From the NCBI RefSeq assembly GCF_017995515.1, contig NZ_JAGOIT010000034.1:1-34055 (forward strand): a stretch of 34,055 nt of DNA. The letters run 5' to 3'. Made by a program: the position numbers and the translations under genes. The notes beneath the pieces are model-generated. The model did no database searches, was not told the DNA's origin, and was given only the letters and a program-made list of their open reading frames with translations. This document shows, in pieces, positions 31,576 through 34,055 of this stretch (its first letter is position 1; every line of letters begins with the position of its first letter). This stretch comes from Propionivibrio sp. Lineage in GTDB: Bacteria > Pseudomonadota > Gammaproteobacteria > Burkholderiales > Rhodocyclaceae.

Positions 31576-31817
31576 GGGTATATTCCTCGTCGATCAGGCG
31601 GCTGAGCAGCAGGTCGCTTTCATCAACCGTCTTGGGCCGTTGCCGCGCATAGACCGTGGCTCGCGAGACGCCGGCCAGTCGGCATTGCTGCACGTGGCCA
31701 TTGAATCCCCAGCATCAATCCACCCATGCCGAATCACGGCAGGCTGATCCCGGACTTTTTTTGAGCCAGCCAAGTTCCATCTTCAACTTGCCAATCTCGC
31801 TGTAGAGAAGCTCTGGC
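31576..31817 (-). pseudogene. IS3-family orfA tail and orfB N-terminal fragment
   Basis: The minus strand encodes the orfA C-terminus (REPELLYSEIGKLKMELGWLKK). Next comes A AAA AAG, a standard IS3 -1 frameshift site, near 31756. Then the orfB start follows in pieces (QQCRLAGVSRATVYARQRPK; LLLSRLIDEEYTRH). The pieces lie in different frames and a stop interrupts the expected fused reading, so at least two small indels have accumulated. The EEYTRH segment joins directly to the IFVERLW segment at about 31572-31577. Confidence 0.75.
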
Positions 31818-31832
31818 TCACGGTGTGCAGCC

Positions 31833-32189
31833 ATCCGCGAGAAGTACCCCGGAGGATGGGAACAGTGTCTCAAAGACCATGAGCGTCTGATCGGCGGCCG
31901 CGTCTGGTTTGACGACCATTTGCTTCGCGATGGGGCAATGAATCCTAATGACATCGAATTGCTTATCGACGAATGGACGGAGTTGGGCTTTCAGCCGATG
32001 GAAGAGCGCAATGGCGAGCGAAGGTGGAAAGATGTTTGTGTCGTTGAGTCGATGTTTGGCGGGGCGACCTTGCCGTGCGAATGGCTGACCATCGGTGAGG
32101 ATGGTTGCTCGGCCTACCTGACAGGAACTGATCCTGGACCAACACAGTCGCGGCCACCTCGACAGGCACGTGTAGGGGAGTCGGGGTGA
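31833..32189 (+). pseudogene. Unknown protein coupled to sirtuin, 5'-truncated
   Basis: The open frame runs from the IS3 edge to a stop at 32187-32189, 118 codons, with no bacterial start in the right place. The sequence is well ordered: AIREKYPGGWEQCLKDHER, GGRVWFDDHLLRDGAMNP, DIELLIDEWTELGF, RWKDVCVVESMFGG, TLPCEWL. These aromatic, tryptophan-rich motifs look like one compact domain rather than random translation. I do not recognise a named family. Its stop overlaps the sirtuin start as GTGA. Its 5' end was probably removed with the missing part of the IS elements. Confidence 0.6.
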
Positions 32190-32380
32190 CAGGGTTTTCA
32201 GGAGAGGAGTTGGCGAAGCGTTTCAATGCAGCAGCGCATCTGATCGACCAGGCCGATAGCCTGATCATTACAGCCGGTGCTGGCATGGGCGTGGATTCTG
32301 GCCTGCCCGACTTTCGGGGTGTGAGCGGCTTCTGGCAAGCCTATCCAGCCCTCGGTCGGTCGAAGATCCGCTTCGAGGAG
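32186..32380 (+). pseudogene. Sirtuin (SIR2-family), 5' part, interrupted
   Basis: 65 codons of an NAD-dependent sirtuin-type protein. The NAD-binding sequence GAGMGVDSGLPDFRG spans residues 31-45, followed by GFWQAYPAL. The GTG start has GGGGAG 6 bases upstream and overlaps the previous stop. The frame is cut by an IS21 element after TTC-GAG-GAG and resumes at 33894. Read through, it continues IASPATFERDPT, as expected of this protein type. Confidence 0.88.
32376..32380. repeat. Target-site duplication, left copy (AGGAG)
   Basis: AGGAG directly precedes the IS21 left end and is repeated at 33889-33893 after the right end. A 5-bp duplication fits IS21-family insertion. Confidence 0.85.
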
Positions 32381-32431
32381 TGTCACCAGCGGTTGTAAAT
32401 TGACACATGCCAGCGATTGAAAGTTGATACA
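32381..32431. repeat. IS21 left terminal repeats
   Basis: Two copies of a CCAGCG(G/A)TTG(T/A)AA(A/G)TTGA(C/T)ACA-type unit in tandem. The first starts the element. These are the transposase binding repeats expected at IS21 ends. Confidence 0.8.
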
Positions 32432-32467
32432 CCGAACTGAGAATATCGGCGTTTTTTTGAGGCGCCG

Positions 32468-33743
<1,276 letters not shown>

Positions 33744-33748
33744 GCGCC

Positions 33749-33811
33749 GCGCTGATCGCGCCGCCTTCCGGTCGGGCCTTCGGCCCTCCCTCACGGCAAC
33801 GCGATCAGCGC
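33749..33811. repeat. Nested inverted repeat at IS21 right end
   Basis: A perfect 12-bp outer stem GCGCTGATCGCG (33749-33760) / CGCGATCAGCGC (33800-33811) encloses a small inner stem GGGCC/GGCCC at 33774-33786. It lies just after the istB stop. It may act as a terminator or barrier to readthrough. Confidence 0.7.
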
Positions 33812-33827
33812 CAACGAATTTCCGGGG

Positions 33828-33888
33828 TGTATCAGTTTTAAATCGCCGCCTAACCAAAATCTGTATCAGTTTTGAATCGCTGTTGACA
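33828..33888. repeat. IS21 right terminal repeats
   Basis: Two copies of a TGTATCAGTTTT(A/G)AATCG unit at 33828 and 33862. The second ends TGTTGACA at the element edge. In reverse they match the left copies. Confidence 0.85.
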
Positions 33889-33893
33889 AGGAG
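33889..33893. repeat. Target-site duplication, right copy (AGGAG)
   Basis: Same pentamer as 32376-32380. The sirtuin frame resumes with ATC at 33894. Confidence 0.85.
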
Positions 33894-33950
33894 ATCGCCT
33901 CGCCAGCCACATTCGAAAGGGATCCAACGCTAGCAGCCCGTCGGACTTGA
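33894..33950 (+). pseudogene. Sirtuin, continuation after IS21 and second truncation
   Basis: The frame interrupted at 32380 continues ATC-GCC-TCG-CCA-GCC as IASPATFERDPTLAA. After that it becomes RRT and stops at 33948-33950, whereas a full sirtuin would go on for a further 150-200 residues including the zinc and histidine region. So a second junction or deletion lies at about 33933-33940. Confidence 0.75.
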
Positions 33951-34055
33951 GTTGGCCTGACGGTGAGCAATTGAACCGCGGGGTCGTTTTGGCGGGCTTT
34001 TTGGCCGTATTGTCGGTTTTCTTGGGATTTTCACGGCTTTTTCATTCCTGAAGAC
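33939..34055. other. Unassigned sequence at window end
   Basis: The sequence after the sirtuin break has stops in the sirtuin frame and no recognised gene in the remaining 117 bases. It may be the end of another mobile element, since CTAG (33930-33933) sits just before the break, but I cannot prove this. Confidence 0.4.

Larger units (their letters stand above)
31180..31832 (-). mobile_element. IS3-family element remnant
   Basis: The terminus TGAAGTGGCCCCCTGAGTC (31180-31198) starts with TG, as IS3-family ends do. On the minus strand, in transcription order, come the tail of orfA (near EPELLYSEIGKLKMELGWLKK) and an A7 slippery tract (31762-31756). An out-of-frame N-terminal piece of orfB and the orfB C-terminus then follow. 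The 5' part of orfA and the other terminus are missing. The right edge, at about 31820-31832, meets coding sequence of an unrelated gene. Confidence 0.8.

Noticed and set aside
31541-31747. Plus-strand open frame across the IS3 remnant
   Set aside because: It is antisense to recognisable orfB sequence and has no independent support.
31920-32189. Reading the sirtuin partner as an intact 89-aa gene from a TTG at 31920
   Set aside because: Ordered protein sequence (YPGGWEQC, GGRVWFDDH) continues in frame upstream of 31920, so the true gene began further left and is truncated.

Overview
The window looks like a high-GC betaproteobacterial chromosome, probably Rhodocyclales (Dechloromonas, Azonexus or Propionivibrio-like). 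This rests on gene content and order: rpsP-rimM-trmD-rplS, ilvB-ilvH-ilvC-psd, a sigma factor/DUF3619/DUF3106/RDD cluster, pepA-holC-(small gene)-valS, and an RstA/RstB-type pair. The taxonomic placement is inference from these families. I see no tRNA, rRNA or CRISPR array.

Positions 1-30.6 kb are ordinary, densely packed core genome. From left to right: fadH (2,4-dienoyl-CoA reductase) with a TetR regulator; a minus-strand set of EamA transporter, SpoIIAA-like protein and sseA sulfurtransferase; a plus-strand isoprenoid/folate operon xseB-ispA-dxs-folE2 ending in a strong terminator; the minus-strand ribosome-maturation operon rpsP-rimM-trmD-rplS; a 511-aa protein with PilZ-like motifs and a DUF2069 membrane protein; the minus-strand branched-chain amino-acid operon ilvB-ilvH-ilvC followed by psd; a four-gene overlapping unit of ECF-like sigma factor, DUF3619, DUF3106 and RDD proteins; lptG and lptF (LPS export), divergent from pepA-holC-hypothetical-valS; a thioesterase; dsbB; rstA-rstB; and a 67-aa membrane protein.

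Positions 30.6-34.06 kb are an accessory, insertion-riddled segment. An IS1595-family element is cut off exactly where an IS3-family terminus begins. The IS3 remnant is frameshifted and internally deleted, and its far edge replaces the start of an unrelated gene. That gene is translationally coupled (GTGA) to a sirtuin (SIR2-type NAD-dependent deacetylase). The sirtuin is split by a 1508-bp IS21-family element flanked by a 5-bp AGGAG duplication, and its reading frame resumes exactly on the far side. The IS21 copy lost most of the istA integrase domain but keeps istB intact. A second boundary truncates the sirtuin about 45 bases later, and the rest of the window is unassigned.

The best candidate for something little described is the coupled pair of the unknown protein (with its YPGGWEQC, GGRVWFDDH and VESMFGG motifs) and the sirtuin. 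Here it survives only as a wreck, but its intact form should be recoverable by searching other genomes. Secondary points are the PilZ-like protein with unusual motif spacing, the sigma/DUF3619/DUF3106/RDD unit with an apparent non-ATG start, and a PsrA-like operator in front of fadH.
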